DNA from: Xiphydria camelus
Lineage: Eukaryota; Arthropoda; Insecta; Hymenoptera; Xiphydriidae
Direction: 5' to 3'
DNA: 64,000 bases
NCBI GenBank assembly: GCA_963678675.1
Contig: OY783192.1
Span: 28,087,987 to 28,151,986 of the forward strand
Shown here: positions 42,596-52,983 of the stretch, in pieces
Layout: every line of letters begins with the position of its first letter
Numbering within the stretch: the stretch's first letter is position 1
The notes under the pieces: model-generated
What the model saw: only the letters and a program-made list of their open reading frames with translations
Databases searched by the model: none
What the model was told of the DNA's origin: nothing
Position numbers and translations under genes: made by a program

Positions 42596-43959
42596 ATGTC
42601 GAATCTCAACCGGACTCCCGAGACTGACATGACGAGCGCTTTGGAAGGTTTTACCTTGAAAGATTTGATATCCAACGGAGGAATCGTCTTCAAGCTCGAG
42701 CCGGATGTCCCGACGGTGAAAGATGAGCCATTCTCGTACCCCAGCGACGTGCATCTGACAAACATGGAGATGCTGAAGTGTCTGAACATGAACCTGGAGG
42801 ATGACGTGGAGGACAACGCGCCTAAAGAAGACGCCTTTACGCCGTTGACCATCAGCTTCGAGAAGTACAAGACAAAAATGACAAACTTGACCGGAGATGG
42901 GAAGGTGATGAAGATGGTGAAGCAGAAGGGCGTCGGCAGCGTCATACCGCACGACTCCCAAGTGACGTCCACTACGTCGGCTACTGCGAGCACTTGGACG
43001 ACCCGTTCGACTCATCCTTCGCCCGGCGCAAGCCTGACGTCCTGCGACTGGGTAAGGGCCAGCTTATACCGGGCCTAGAGATAGGAGTCTCGACGATGGA
43101 GAAGCACGAGATAGCCGTCTTCATCATTCACCCGGATCTCGCTTACCGCGCCTACGGCTGCCTGCCACGCATTCCGCCCAACGCGGAGGTCATGTTCGCC
43201 GTTCAGCTCGTCGACTTTTTGGACAACGGCTCGGCTGACACCTACGAGAATCTGTCCGTCGAGGATAAGAGGACGTTCTCCAAGATCGAGAAGTGGGTGG
43301 ACATGCTGAAGATCGCGAGCGACAACTTCCGGAAGTACAAAGTCCGGCAAGCTATCAGGGATTATAAGCGTGTGGCCTTCCTGCTGGACACCGCCCAATT
43401 GAACAACGAGGAGGAGGAGCAGAGGATGAAGGCGCTGCTGTCGAAAGCCTGCACTAACTTGGCCATCTGCTACAACAAGGAAAACATGCCGCGCCAGGCG
43501 TGCGTGGCTTGTAACAAAGTCCCGATCCCGATTGCCAAGACGTATTTCAACCACGGAAGAGCTCTCTTTAAGATGGGAGAATACGCGCGGGCCATGGAGG
43601 AGCTTCAGAAAGCGCACAAGCGAGAGCCGCACAACAAGGAAACCATCATAGAGATACAGGAAGTCAGCGAGAAGCAGAGGCAATACTTGGGCGTGGAGAA
43701 ACGCCTTTGGAAGAATTGTTTCAAGGGGCTAAGGACGCCGGAGGGAGTCGACACGACAAATGAGTTCAGTGAGATCGCCAAGGAGATGTGTGAAACGTTT
43801 GCTCGCGACAATGCGCTCTTAAGGCAGCCCCTACCGGAAGGTCTGGCACCGATGGAGGAGAAGTACTTCCGCGAGCATGCCGCGGTACTGGGCTTGAACA
43901 TCACCACGCACACGAGATACGGCAAGGAGGACGTGTATCTGAGCAAACCGCAGAATTGA
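42596..43959 (+). pseudogene. shu: FKBP6/Shutdown-type co-chaperone with frameshift
   Basis: FKBP6 (Shutdown in flies) is an Hsp90 co-chaperone that loads piRNAs onto PIWI proteins in germ cells. The frame starts M-S-N-L-N at 42596. The FKBP-like domain runs from about residue 80 (K-M-T-N-L-T, K-G-V-G-S-V-I-P) to F-A-V-Q-L-V-D-F-L. The TPR region follows (A-C-T-N-L-A-I-C-Y-N, then A-K-T-Y-F-N-H-G-R-A-L-F-K-M-G). A single missing base near 42966-42967 moves the reading from frame 2 (42596 on) to frame 1 (42994-43959). The expected V-H-Y-V-G-Y strand is readable only after the shift. No introns are visible. After the stop at 43957, another frame continues coding-like (D-N-E-D-M-E-A-R-E-L-T-R-R-L-Q) for about 45 codons, hinting at a second indel. 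It is a pseudogene or an assembly error in a real gene. Frame-preserving composition elsewhere is good. Confidence 0.88.
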
Positions 43960-44125
43960 CAACGAGGACATGGAAGCCAGGGAGCTGACTAGACGCCTTC
44001 AGGCCCTTCAGGACCATTCACCGAGGAAGGCAGCTCCCAAGAACCCCAATGCTCAATATAATACCTATATATATAAATTGAACAAAGAAATTCTGAACTT
44101 TATTACTATTTTCATCACTTTCATA

Positions 44126-44137
44126 TAATAAATAAAT
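44126..44137 (+). promoter_or_regulatory. Possible polyadenylation signal of the FKBP6-type gene
   Basis: Overlapping AATAAATAAAT lies about 170 bases past the stop. No genomic A-tail is present after it, so retroposition is not proven. Confidence 0.4.
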
Positions 44138-44139
44138 CC

Positions 44140-45080
44140 ATTGTTTTTTATTCCATGAAAAACAACTTATTAACTATTGCCATATCTCTTAAAATTATTT
44201 TAGGCTTTTCAGTTTGTAAAAGCTGAAAACTCATTTGCTTCATCGATTTCCCTTCGCCAAGGTTAAGCTAAAAATGTAATAGAAATTGACGTAAAAAATA
44301 TATAATAATAAAGGACCGGAGAAATATACTAGTTGAAAATGCGAAAATCATAACGAAAAAGTAATTATTATAAATTAAAATTATTTTAGTATTTCAAAAT
44401 TCTAGGAATATGAGCGCGTTTTCTACAGAAAGATTAAAACATTTTCCAAAATTTGAAGTCAATTAATCGATTCTTTTCAGAAAAAAAGTTTGGAAGACTA
44501 AAATTAGGTAAGGATCCAAAATGCAACGTCCTGTCAACAACATATAGGTTTTCATACAATTCATTCCTTTTTAAATTTTAGCAAACTTAAGTTATTGAAT
44601 AAAAAAATTACCTCTCCGTTATCAAGTTGAGTATACTGCTTTTGTCTTTCTTCGAATCCATGACCATTTTTAACTTTATAATAATCGACACTTTCTATAA
44701 TTAGTTTTTTATATCATTTTTGGAGCATTTGAAATCTTCATCTACTCTTTCATCAGCTGGGGGCGTTGGCGATGAATTGCCCGATTGTCGATTTACTTCA
44801 TGCTCTCCTATGGGCTCAAATGTATTTGACCTTTCATCCTGTTCATTCTCTAAATTATTTACAAATAATATTATACATAATATAACCAAATTTGGCAAAA
44901 TGTGAAAAAATTTAGCAAATTCTTGAAAAATGTGCCAAATTGTGAGAAAACGTAGTAACATTTATAAAGATACATTTTCTGTACCTGTTTGTGATTTGGT
45001 TTGTTAAATAATGGATAACAATCTATCAATTTCTTTATTTTTCCCTTCAATAGAGTCTTTCAAAATAGGAATTTCTCCCT
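44140..45080. other. AT-rich stretch, no gene recognised
   Basis: An 86-codon minus frame at 44701-44961 has a hydrophobic start and acidic end but no recognisable domain, and an antisense frame mirrors it. Not called. Confidence 0.45.
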
Positions 45081-45081
45081 G

Positions 45082-45320
45082 ACATTTCACTTCGGTAGTG
45101 GTTGGGACGGTGCTCCAGTCATTTATAATTAGAGTTGGCTTCAGGAGAGTTCGCTGTGTTCTTACGAGCCGTGTTTCAAGAGCGAAAAGTGTCAAACGTC
45201 TGATCTCCCGGTAGCTGTCAATTCGGGAGATCGAGGTATCTAACCTCGAAATCGTTAATTTGTGAATAATAGTGAATAATGTGTAGAAGTAATGAGAAAT
45301 AATCATTCGGGTTTCTTCGA
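45082..45320. repeat. Single-arm copy of the CAGTATGTCCCG foldback family
   Basis: It shares CTTCGGTAGTGGTTGGGACGG-like sequence, TTAGAGTTGGCTTC, GTTCTTACGAGCCGTGTTTC and AAACGTCTGATCTCCCG with the elements at 28786 and 51730. The outer terminus is missing. Confidence 0.7.
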
Positions 45321-45396
45321 TGATATTCGTCAAGTGTTTAAAAACCGGTGCCCAATTTTTGCCAATAACTGTTGCTTCAGCTTCCAGTGATATTAA

Positions 45397-46226
45397 GTAT
45401 TACTGCAGAACGAGTAGGTTAGAAGATTTTCATGAAGCCTCACGGTTTTCTAACGTGTCATCTCGTACAGGTGCAACCAAAGAGGATCTAGCTCGTGTCC
45501 TGTCCGCAAAAAGATGACTCAATGGGCATCGGACAATGTCAGGCTTGTCACCGAGCGCCTATTATCCACGGTACATTAACATTTCAACTATTCCAGCGTT
45601 AAATAACTTTTACTTCTTTAAAGCTGATAATCTTTTGTGAACTGTTTATGGTAGGAGGCAGCGATCGATAATAGCGACTAGACGTAGACGAGTTCGTCTA
45701 TTAAAACTAAAAGACAAATCGGTGTGCCGAATTACTGCTGCGATAATGTGCCCGAGCTCGCGGTCTATTCGGCGATTAACGTTAACGTAACCGTAATTAT
45801 ACTCGGGTGATGGGTGTTCCAAAAGAGGTAAAGTTGATACTAAACATCGGACGCTGCAAACTGACTTGCTAGTGTATGCTTTGCAACTGGTACATTATCG
45901 CAGGAATAATTTGTCTACGATTAGTCACAATCATTGATCGCTGCCCCCTACAATAAACAATTCGTAGAAGGTAAATATTTTGAAATAAGTGAAAGTTATT
46001 TAAAGCAGAAATATTTGAAACGAAAAGCGCCCATTGCAATGAAAGTACTATGGGTGATAGGCGCTCGGTAATAAGTCCGACATTGTCTGATGTCCATCGA
46101 CTCATTTTCTTCAGGATAGGATAGGAGTTGCATCCTTTCTGTTTGCACCTTATGAAAGGGGATATGCAAGAAAACCGTCAAAGACTTCATGAAAATCTTG
46201 TAACCTACTCGTCGTGTAGTAATACT
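45397..46226. mobile_element. Foldback element, about 830 bp
   Basis: AGTATTACTGCA...CGAGTAGGTT at the left is matched inverted by AACCTACTCG...TAGTAATACT at the right. Pairing continues inward through GATTTTCATGAAG, GGGCATCGGACAATGTC and GCAGCGATCGATAAT. The interior centre is about 45800. The small frames in both arms mirror each other. Confidence 0.8.
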
Positions 46227-46238
46227 ATCCCTCCGTTA

Positions 46239-46331
46239 AGGTGGGAATACACGTACGTGTAGTCACGTGCACACTCAGATTTACCTGTATAAGCGACCTG
46301 AACAGGTATACCTGTACGTGTATTCCCGCCT
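46239..46331. mobile_element. 93-bp MITE flanked by TTA
   Basis: AGGTGGGAATACACGTACG and inverse CGTGTATTCCCGCCT, with TTA at 46236-46238 and 46332-46334. Internally it contains an ACCTGTATA/GGTATACCTGTACG pair. Confidence 0.85.
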
Positions 46332-46334
46332 TTA

Positions 46335-47703
46335 ATCGCTAGAAACCTACGACCTCAGGTGGTCGCATGGCGAGCGCTGAACCGCCGTGCTAAACGGAGC
46401 ACGCTGTTGCCACATTACCGGCTATTTTCACATTCTTTGCACTGAACGGGAGACAAATGTAAGTGCGTCGTGGCAACACTGTATCTCGAGCGTTTGTTGG
46501 AGAGCTACTCGCACTGGGCGGCTTGGCGCCGCTTTTCCGTTTGCTCGGACAATTGCCATTTTCTTTTAGTTGCGCAAGTGTATTTTTTGAAAAATTAAAG
46601 CCATGGGCCGTTTCAGAAATGTTTAAAGAAAGCATTTTTATTTTTGTCATATTTTTCTAATAGTAAAAAATATACAAAATCACATAAAATCTACAAATGG
46701 CGGCGCTGCGCTCATATAGCGAGTAACGGAGGGCTATCAGTGGCAAAGAAAGCAAAAGTTACTTACAAATCGGATACCAATTGAATTAAATAACAACGGA
46801 TATAAAAACTTTGAAAATTTTAACGATGAAACTCTAGCGATCATTCCTTAATACCTTTGAAAAGAAGTTACTAAGCTGGAAACTTTGATTCTCATCGTGT
46901 TTATTTGTGCAAGTGGAAATATTATTCCTATTCCACCGCGAAAAAAAAACTTGACGGGGATAGGTTACATGATCATCAAATGTCTATCACGGTACGTATC
47001 ACGGAAACTTTTATTTTTTAAATAAGAATTCCTATTTTCTTTAATGATTCGTATTCTTTGTACAAAACTTAACAACTTTTGTTTTATGACTTTTCGTGTT
47101 TACTTTCAGTGTTTACGAGTAATTACGCATTTAACGTAACAGTAGCAATAGAACGCAGAAGTAGCAGTTACCCCTGTAATGAACACTACTATTCACTTAA
47201 CACTCAAAAGTTTAACATAATTTTGCGTATTTTATTTTGAATCACATCCCACTTCTGAATTTTGGAGGGGGTCTCAGGATGGTATCGTTCACCTTATTTA
47301 AAATAAAGTGTAGATTTATTAACATAAAACAAAACACAAAAGGTACATGGTCTTAACTAGTCGATACCACTGTCTTCCTCTCCCGACGCACGTACCATCT
47401 GAAGCGGGGTTCAGATGGGTGCGGAAGGCTTGCGGAGTGCGGAATGCGGAACGTGAGCGGAGACACGATACGCGCGGAAGGTTTCGAGTCCGTTCACATG
47501 CGTTGCGGTAGCCGAAATGCGTATTCGTTATGGAAAGGCGGAACAAGAGGGAGTTTAGAGGTTAGAGTGAAATTAGGACGGTGAAATCAAAGGATTAGTG
47601 AGTATAGAGTGAGTTTAGGACAGTTACATCATAAGATTAGTGAGTGAAGTGAGTTTAAAGACAATTAAGTCATAGAATTAGTTCTTTATGGTAAGTAAAA
47701 TGT
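46335..47703. other. Stretch with no recognised gene
   Basis: 46390-46735 has overlapping frames on both strands without domains. The remainder is AT-rich, with a GCGGA-rich patch at 47400-47540 (TGCGGAGTGCGGAATGCGGA). Confidence 0.45.
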
Positions 47704-47789
47704 GTGCATAATGAAATAATGTCACGTTTGGTTGGCAAGGATCAGAATATAATAATGTTAATGTTGCAGTTGGACCGTGACGTTAACAG

Positions 47790-48376
47790 ACGCAATGTAA
47801 GCCTGCTGTTGCTGTTGTGTCTGAGGAGGCAACGGAGGAGACAGAATAAACGTCGTTGGTGGGTGTGCCCTACCATTAGGTGTAGAATAGAGCATGGTAC
47901 CTGGGAATACTTTGGCAACAGCTAAAACTTGAGGAGCCAGACAAATTTGCCAATTATCATCGGATGACAAAGAACCAGTTTAACTGGTTGCTAGAAAAAG
48001 TTGCACCGATAATACGGAGAAGAAATATCTTCCGACTATCCATTCCAGCTGGCCTAAAGTTATCTTTAACATTGAGGTAAGTAATGTGAAAGATTCTGTT
48101 GTAGAATTTGGGAAAGTCTGTTGAATTATTGTGTCTTGCAGGTTCCTAACATCTGGAGACAGTATGGTCTCATTAAGTTACGCATACAGAATTGGCAAAT
48201 CAACAACTTCCATAGCAATCGCAGAAACCTGTGAAGCCAATTGGAATGTGCTGCAGCCGGAATTTATGTTTCCTCCAACAAGAGAAGGGTGGAAGGAAAT
48301 AGCAGAACAGTATTATGACATGTGGAATTTCCCAAACTGTGTTGAAGCAATAAATGGAAAGCGCGTTATTATACAG
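47790..48376 (+). pseudogene. HARBI1-like transposase pseudogene
   Basis: PIF/Harbinger transposase remnant. The R-R-W-W-V start block (about 47855) is followed by a frameshift near 47905. Then come F-N-W-L-L-E-K-V-A-P-I-I-R-R, L-K-L-S-L-T-L-R, a 65-base GT-AG intron (48077-48141), and F-L-T-S-G-D-S-M-V-S-L-S-Y with W-N-F-P-N-C-V-E-A-I-N-G-K. In an active enzyme the last block reads A-I-D-G-K, where D is the first catalytic acid; here it is N. Homology ends at V-I-I-Q. The intron suggests a domesticated-type or intron-bearing Harbinger source. It is unrelated in detail to the copies at 8041 and 14978. Dead by frameshift, catalytic change and truncation. Confidence 0.85.
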
Positions 48377-48574
48377 GTAAGAACTCAAGACCACTAGCAA
48401 GAGCACTCAAGAGCAATAAAAATGCACCACACTATTACATTGAAATACATTAGGTGATTTTTCTCGTTAATTATAACTTTGGAAGCTCCGCAAGATTTAT
48501 ATATTTTTCAAGCAAATATCATGCCAACATTTTACAAATGAAAGGGCACAGTTAACAGGGCCACTTAGACGGCA

Positions 48575-48665
48575 GAAGTACTAAAAAATGCAATGGAAGC
48601 GGTAACTTCAGGTACATTGGATGTAAATCGAGCAGCTGTTGAATATGGCATCCCCCATTTCTTAA
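48575..48665 (+). pseudogene. Pipsqueak-type helix-turn-helix fragment
   Basis: A-M-E-A-V-T-S-G-T-L-D-V-N-R-A-A followed by V-E-Y-G-I-P matches the layout of the HTH_psq fold found in pogo/jerky-like transposases and pipsqueak proteins. It reads on as unrelated sequence. A fragment only. Confidence 0.5.
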
Positions 48666-48844
48666 AATGTTCTTTGTGTGACAAAAAGAAGTTTTGTTAC
48701 TTTAATTTCATGTTAACCCTCTGTCGGTCTCATCCTAATGAAATGGTCCAACTAACCCAGGTATTAAGGGTTAGTTGGGCCACAGTATCATATTTATTAT
48801 TTGTTGCATCTGCATTATGCTTATGTTTTCATGTAACTTTCTAA

Positions 48845-49247
48845 TAAATACTTGTATAGAATTGTTCTCTTAATGGGATTTTAATATTTATGAAAACATA
48901 CATTTATGGAAAAAGATACTACAGTACACACTACCACAAAAAAAAGTGGTCGAACTATTCCGGACTTACCCTAGCTGTAATTTGATTAAAAATGACAATT
49001 ATATTGATCATATAAATTGCTTAAACTGTTTAAGTGAGTCTTAATGTTTTTAAAAAAACTGTTTTTCTCTATTATAATTCCCCGGTATAATATAATCTCT
49101 TCATCGGCATGAATACTTGGTACAATTCTGCGTCATAATCCCGAGTTAATATAAGCACACACGATTGTAAGCGTACATTTCGTATATCAGTCGTACATAT
49201 ATTATAATATCAGTAATACATAATACGTACACGGGGCCAGGCCGTAC
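48845..49247. other. AT-rich stretch, no gene recognised
   Basis: Nothing identified apart from short A and T runs. Confidence 0.5.
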
Positions 49248-49250
49248 TTA

Positions 49251-49744
49251 GGGGTCGTCCATTAATCACGTGAGGTCCAAAAAGGGAGGGGGGTGTTCGG
49301 CAAAAATCACGAAATATCACAAGGGGAATTGGGGGGGGGGGGGGGGGGTAGTGAGAGATATCACGTGTATTTATTTTTTCGTTGAACGCGCGATTTCTAA
49401 ACAACCGAAAAGCAGCGTGTGAGCTTGACTCGCCGTTGCCAAGCAACGGTCCTTAATTTTCCAGAATTAAATTAGATTATAGTAATTAAAGATAATATTC
49501 TACAATTTTTAAGATACTTTTTGTACTAAGAAAATACACGTGATTGGGGGGGGGGGGGGGGGAGTCTTACACCTCACAACGTATCACTAGGGGCGGGGGG
49601 GGGGGGGGGAGTCTTACACCTCACTACGTATCACTAGGGGCGGAGGGGGGGGGAGTCTTACACCTCACTACGTATCACTAGGGGCGGAGGGGGGGGGGGG
49701 GTAAGAAAATGCTAAAAAGCATCACGTGATTAATAGCCGACCCC
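49251..49744. mobile_element. MITE with GGGGTCG ends and internal poly-G minisatellite
   Basis: Left end GGGGTCGTCCATTAATCACG, right end CGTGATTAATAGCCGACCCC, TTA at 49248-49250 and 49745-49747. Inside is a minisatellite of GTCTTACACCTCACTACG-type units (49562-49690), each separated by long G runs. The ends belong to a MITE style widespread in animal genomes. Confidence 0.88.
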
Positions 49745-49817
49745 TTATTAGCCGTTCTATGTGTGCGATCCACACAATAGCCGCGACGGACCCATGTCTC
49801 GTATTATTTAATTTAGA

Positions 49818-49968
49818 TAAAATTGGAATCGTTCTCAAGCAAGAAATAATGTTGAAATTAATTAACACCATTGATCAAGGAGCGAGAACTCACCGAATTG
49901 CAGCAAAATTACTAACAATGTATAAATCTCGCTCAAGTTTACTTTATGATGCACATTATAATATTTAT
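49818..49968 (+). pseudogene. Possible CENP-B/pogo N-terminal helix-turn-helix fragment
   Basis: L-K-Q-E-I-M-L-K-L-I-N-T-I-D-Q-G followed by R-I-A-A-K-L resembles the first helices of CENP-B/Tigger DNA-binding domains (L-K-x-K-x-x-I-I-x-x-I-x-x-G). The rest of the domain is not convincing. Weak call. Confidence 0.35.
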
Positions 49969-49969
49969 C

Positions 49970-51729
49970 TGGAATCAGAGATAAAAAAATTCGATTTCTT
50001 CAGGTTATAAAATTCCCAACTATTTTTGGAAAAATTCCTAAAAATATATTTATAATGTATCTACCAAAGTACCTCATGTGAAATAATATTTTAACTCACC
50101 TTAAGGACCTCGGCCGCGTAATGTTATTTCTCCCAGATTATTTAAATATTTTTTTCAACAAACAAAGACAACATATCACTTAGAGGAAGGAACCAAACCC
50201 GACATACCACTTTGTTTCTTGGCCAAAACTCAGCCGAAGATTAGTCAAATTTGAAAAACTGCATACCAGCGTGTAGGTAGGACCCTTACCTTTGAAAAAG
50301 CAGCATTAGTTTAAAAGAGAGATATTGTACATTGAAAGAAATTAAAAAAACCCAAATGAAATCAAAAATAGCTCCTGAGCAAAAGGGTACCAAACCCGAC
50401 ATACCTACCTGATTTAAGTAAAGTTTAAAACTAAAAATTTCAGTCCTACATTTTTTTAACTCTGTAAGGCGTTTCTAACATCAATAACTATTATTTAAAT
50501 ATGTTTTCGAAGGAAAATAAATTAAAAAAGCAAACATTTACACTCAAAATTAAAAGAAAAACAAATTTATTCCAAAATTATCAAAACAAAAATTATAACC
50601 TTCGTAGAAGGCATCTGTGAAAAAGAAAAACGCCGAATCAGCCTCAAATACTCATAACGCCCATAAAGTTTTCAAAACTGCAGTAAAAGAGTATGTCGGG
50701 TTAGGCAACTTCGGGGTACTTGAACTTTGTTTCCTCATAATGAACGAAAGAATGATGTAAAACTAAACCAATTTTGTCTACCTTATGTGTTTCCGAATAA
50801 CACCAAAATACAAAAAAACTACTCACCACTAGTTATTCGTGTCTACAGCCGCCCGTTTTCACACATTCAAAGATGTTGACAATTGTAAATCTGTAACTTT
50901 TGAGATTATCGGCGCACAACTACAAAAACAAACGCCAGAGGCAATGTTGCTGTATAGGCAAGCTATCTATGCATCGAAACGATTAAATTTACGTAGTTGG
51001 TGGCAAAATGCAGCAACACATGGTCGAAATAATAATGGTGTGTCGAGTTTGGGGGACTATGTCAGGTTTTGTTCCTCTCCTCTAATGTTTCCATTTGTAT
51101 TAAAATTAATCTCTACATCGTAAAGTTTCTATAAATAATTGAGGAAACTCTCGATTCGATGAGTATTTAATATCCAAATAAGATAATAATAAAATTATGA
51201 AATAATAATAGGAACTAATGTTATTGAATACTTTATACAAGTACATAATATTGTATTTATAATAATGGTTTGTATTTCAACAATTAGGTAGATAATTATT
51301 AGCACTTGGTAAGTTTTAAAGATTTTATTTAAGTAGACGAATTAGGTAGATAGTTATTAGTATTTGGTAAGTTTCAAAGATTTTATATAGGTAGACGAGT
51401 TCACAGATTTTCCAGCGTCGATTGTCAAACTGGGGTTAAAGTGTTTAGTACTTAACGGGTGTCACTAATGGTAGAGTAATTAATCAATTGACGTTCTCAG
51501 CTATTTTTACATGCAATCTCGATGATGCACATTTATTCAGTCCCTGGACTCGAAGGGAAAAATGATAGTGCAACAAAACGTAGAAATCTTGAAAAGTATA
51601 GCTCATTCAAAATGTACAGAGATAGCTGTAAACACTAAAACAAAATTCTTATCAAAACAAAAGATCCTTGATTACTGTGACAAGTATTGTGCCTCACTAA
51701 AAAAAATCTTGACGGTTCGATTATATGTA
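49970..51729. other. AT-rich stretch with a decayed inverted repeat
   Basis: AGGAAGGAACCAAACCCGAC at about 50185-50204 is imperfectly mirrored by GTCAGGTTTTGTTCCTCTCC at about 51061-51080. AACCCGACATACC recurs at 50393 and its inverse near 50693. This may be an old TIR element of about 900 bases. A 94-codon frame at 50839-51123 has no domain. Confidence 0.4.
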
Positions 51730-52126
51730 CAGTATGTCCCGTGGATATAACGCAAGTATTTGAATTTCCCCCACATTTGACTTTGGTAGTGCTTGGAACG
51801 ATGCTGTAGTTAGAGTTGGCTTCAGAAGAGTGCGCTGCGTTCTTACGAGCCGTGTTTCCGAAACCTGTATGATTATTTCTCATCACTTCTACACATTATT
51901 TACCATTATTTACAAATTCAGTTAATTTCGAGGTTAGACGCTTCGATCTCCCAAATTGACAGTTCCCGGGAAATCAGACGTTTTACACTTTTCGCTCTCG
52001 AAACACGGCTCGTAAGAACGCAGCGCACTCTTCTGAAGCCAACTCTAACTACAGCACCGTTCCAAGCACTACCAAAGTCAAATGTCAGGGAAATTCAAAT
52101 ACTTGCGTTATCCACGGGACATACTG
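51730..52126. mobile_element. Foldback MITE with CAGTATGTCCCG ends, TA duplication
   Basis: 397 bases, CAGTATGTCCCGTGGATA and inverse, TA at 51728-51729 and 52127-52128. Arms of about 140 bases share TTGACTTTGGTAGTGCTTGG and GTTCTTACGAGCCGTGTTTC. It is the best-preserved member of a family with pieces at 7088, 28786 and 45082. Confidence 0.9.
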
Positions 52127-52128
52127 TA

Positions 52129-52983
52129 TAAGTACAGAGCCAGTAACGAATGAAAGTACGCGTCATGCCGTAATTCAAGGCAGTGTTCGTCTTTTTATCG
52201 CTTATTTTTAAAAACGTAATAAATAAACGCACCTTCAAATAAATAAAATGTATACACGAACCCAGTTACGCTTTATGCGTATATATGTACATAATTCTGT
52301 CTGCGACATATAAAACTCTTGAATCTTACGCGTCGTGTATATTACAATCATGATTTCTGTAACATCTAGTCAATCACTGTATCGCGCGTGCAAGCTTTTT
52401 CTTAGAGTTTACGCGTTGCTCGGAGGAAGAACAGTTATGTACCATGGAAGAGCAAATCTTATCCTGCGTCCTTCTCTTACTTACGGAATTGGATTATCAA
52501 AATTACAAATGTTAAATGAATCTATGCCCCAACACTGTCTTAAACATATGGCAAAGCCAAGTGCAAATACATACTCATTTCACAGCGAATCGACAATATC
52601 ATTTTGCATGCCATATTGCATACCTCCTTTATTCGGAATTAAAAATATAATGGAGAAAACATGCTGGTGCGGCTGGAGAGCGGGAAAAGCGGGAATTATA
52701 ATAAAATACGCCCTATATGTCATTCTTATATTACATTTTCTGAACACATTTGGTGTTGAGTTGTGCGATGCTTTTATTCCCACAATTGAATGGGAATAAA
52801 ATTAATCAGGTCGGAAGAAAAAAACTATTGTCTGTTAAAAGGTAGATACACCAATGGGAATTCAAATTACAAGGAATTGAAATCCAATGCGCTTGCCCGA
52901 TAGTTGCTTTAGCTGTACGAAAAAAAAAACTAACAGTAATTACAACATTACATTTTACAAAATGGCATCTAACTCCTGCTCTA
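52129..52983. other. Stretch with one unsupported open frame
   Basis: A plus frame at 52335-52799 (154 codons) has a hydrophobic C-terminal third but no domain I recognise, with a long antisense frame opposite. It lies just beyond the 3' end of the RhoGEF-type gene and could include its downstream DNA. Confidence 0.35.

Noticed and set aside
42538..43946. Minus-strand frames of up to 202 codons opposite the FKBP6-type gene
   Set aside because: Antisense shadows; the plus strand has the recognisable FKBP and TPR signature.
52335..52799. 154-codon plus frame with a hydrophobic stretch
   Set aside because: No recognisable domain, antisense frame opposite, AT-rich, no splice or start support.
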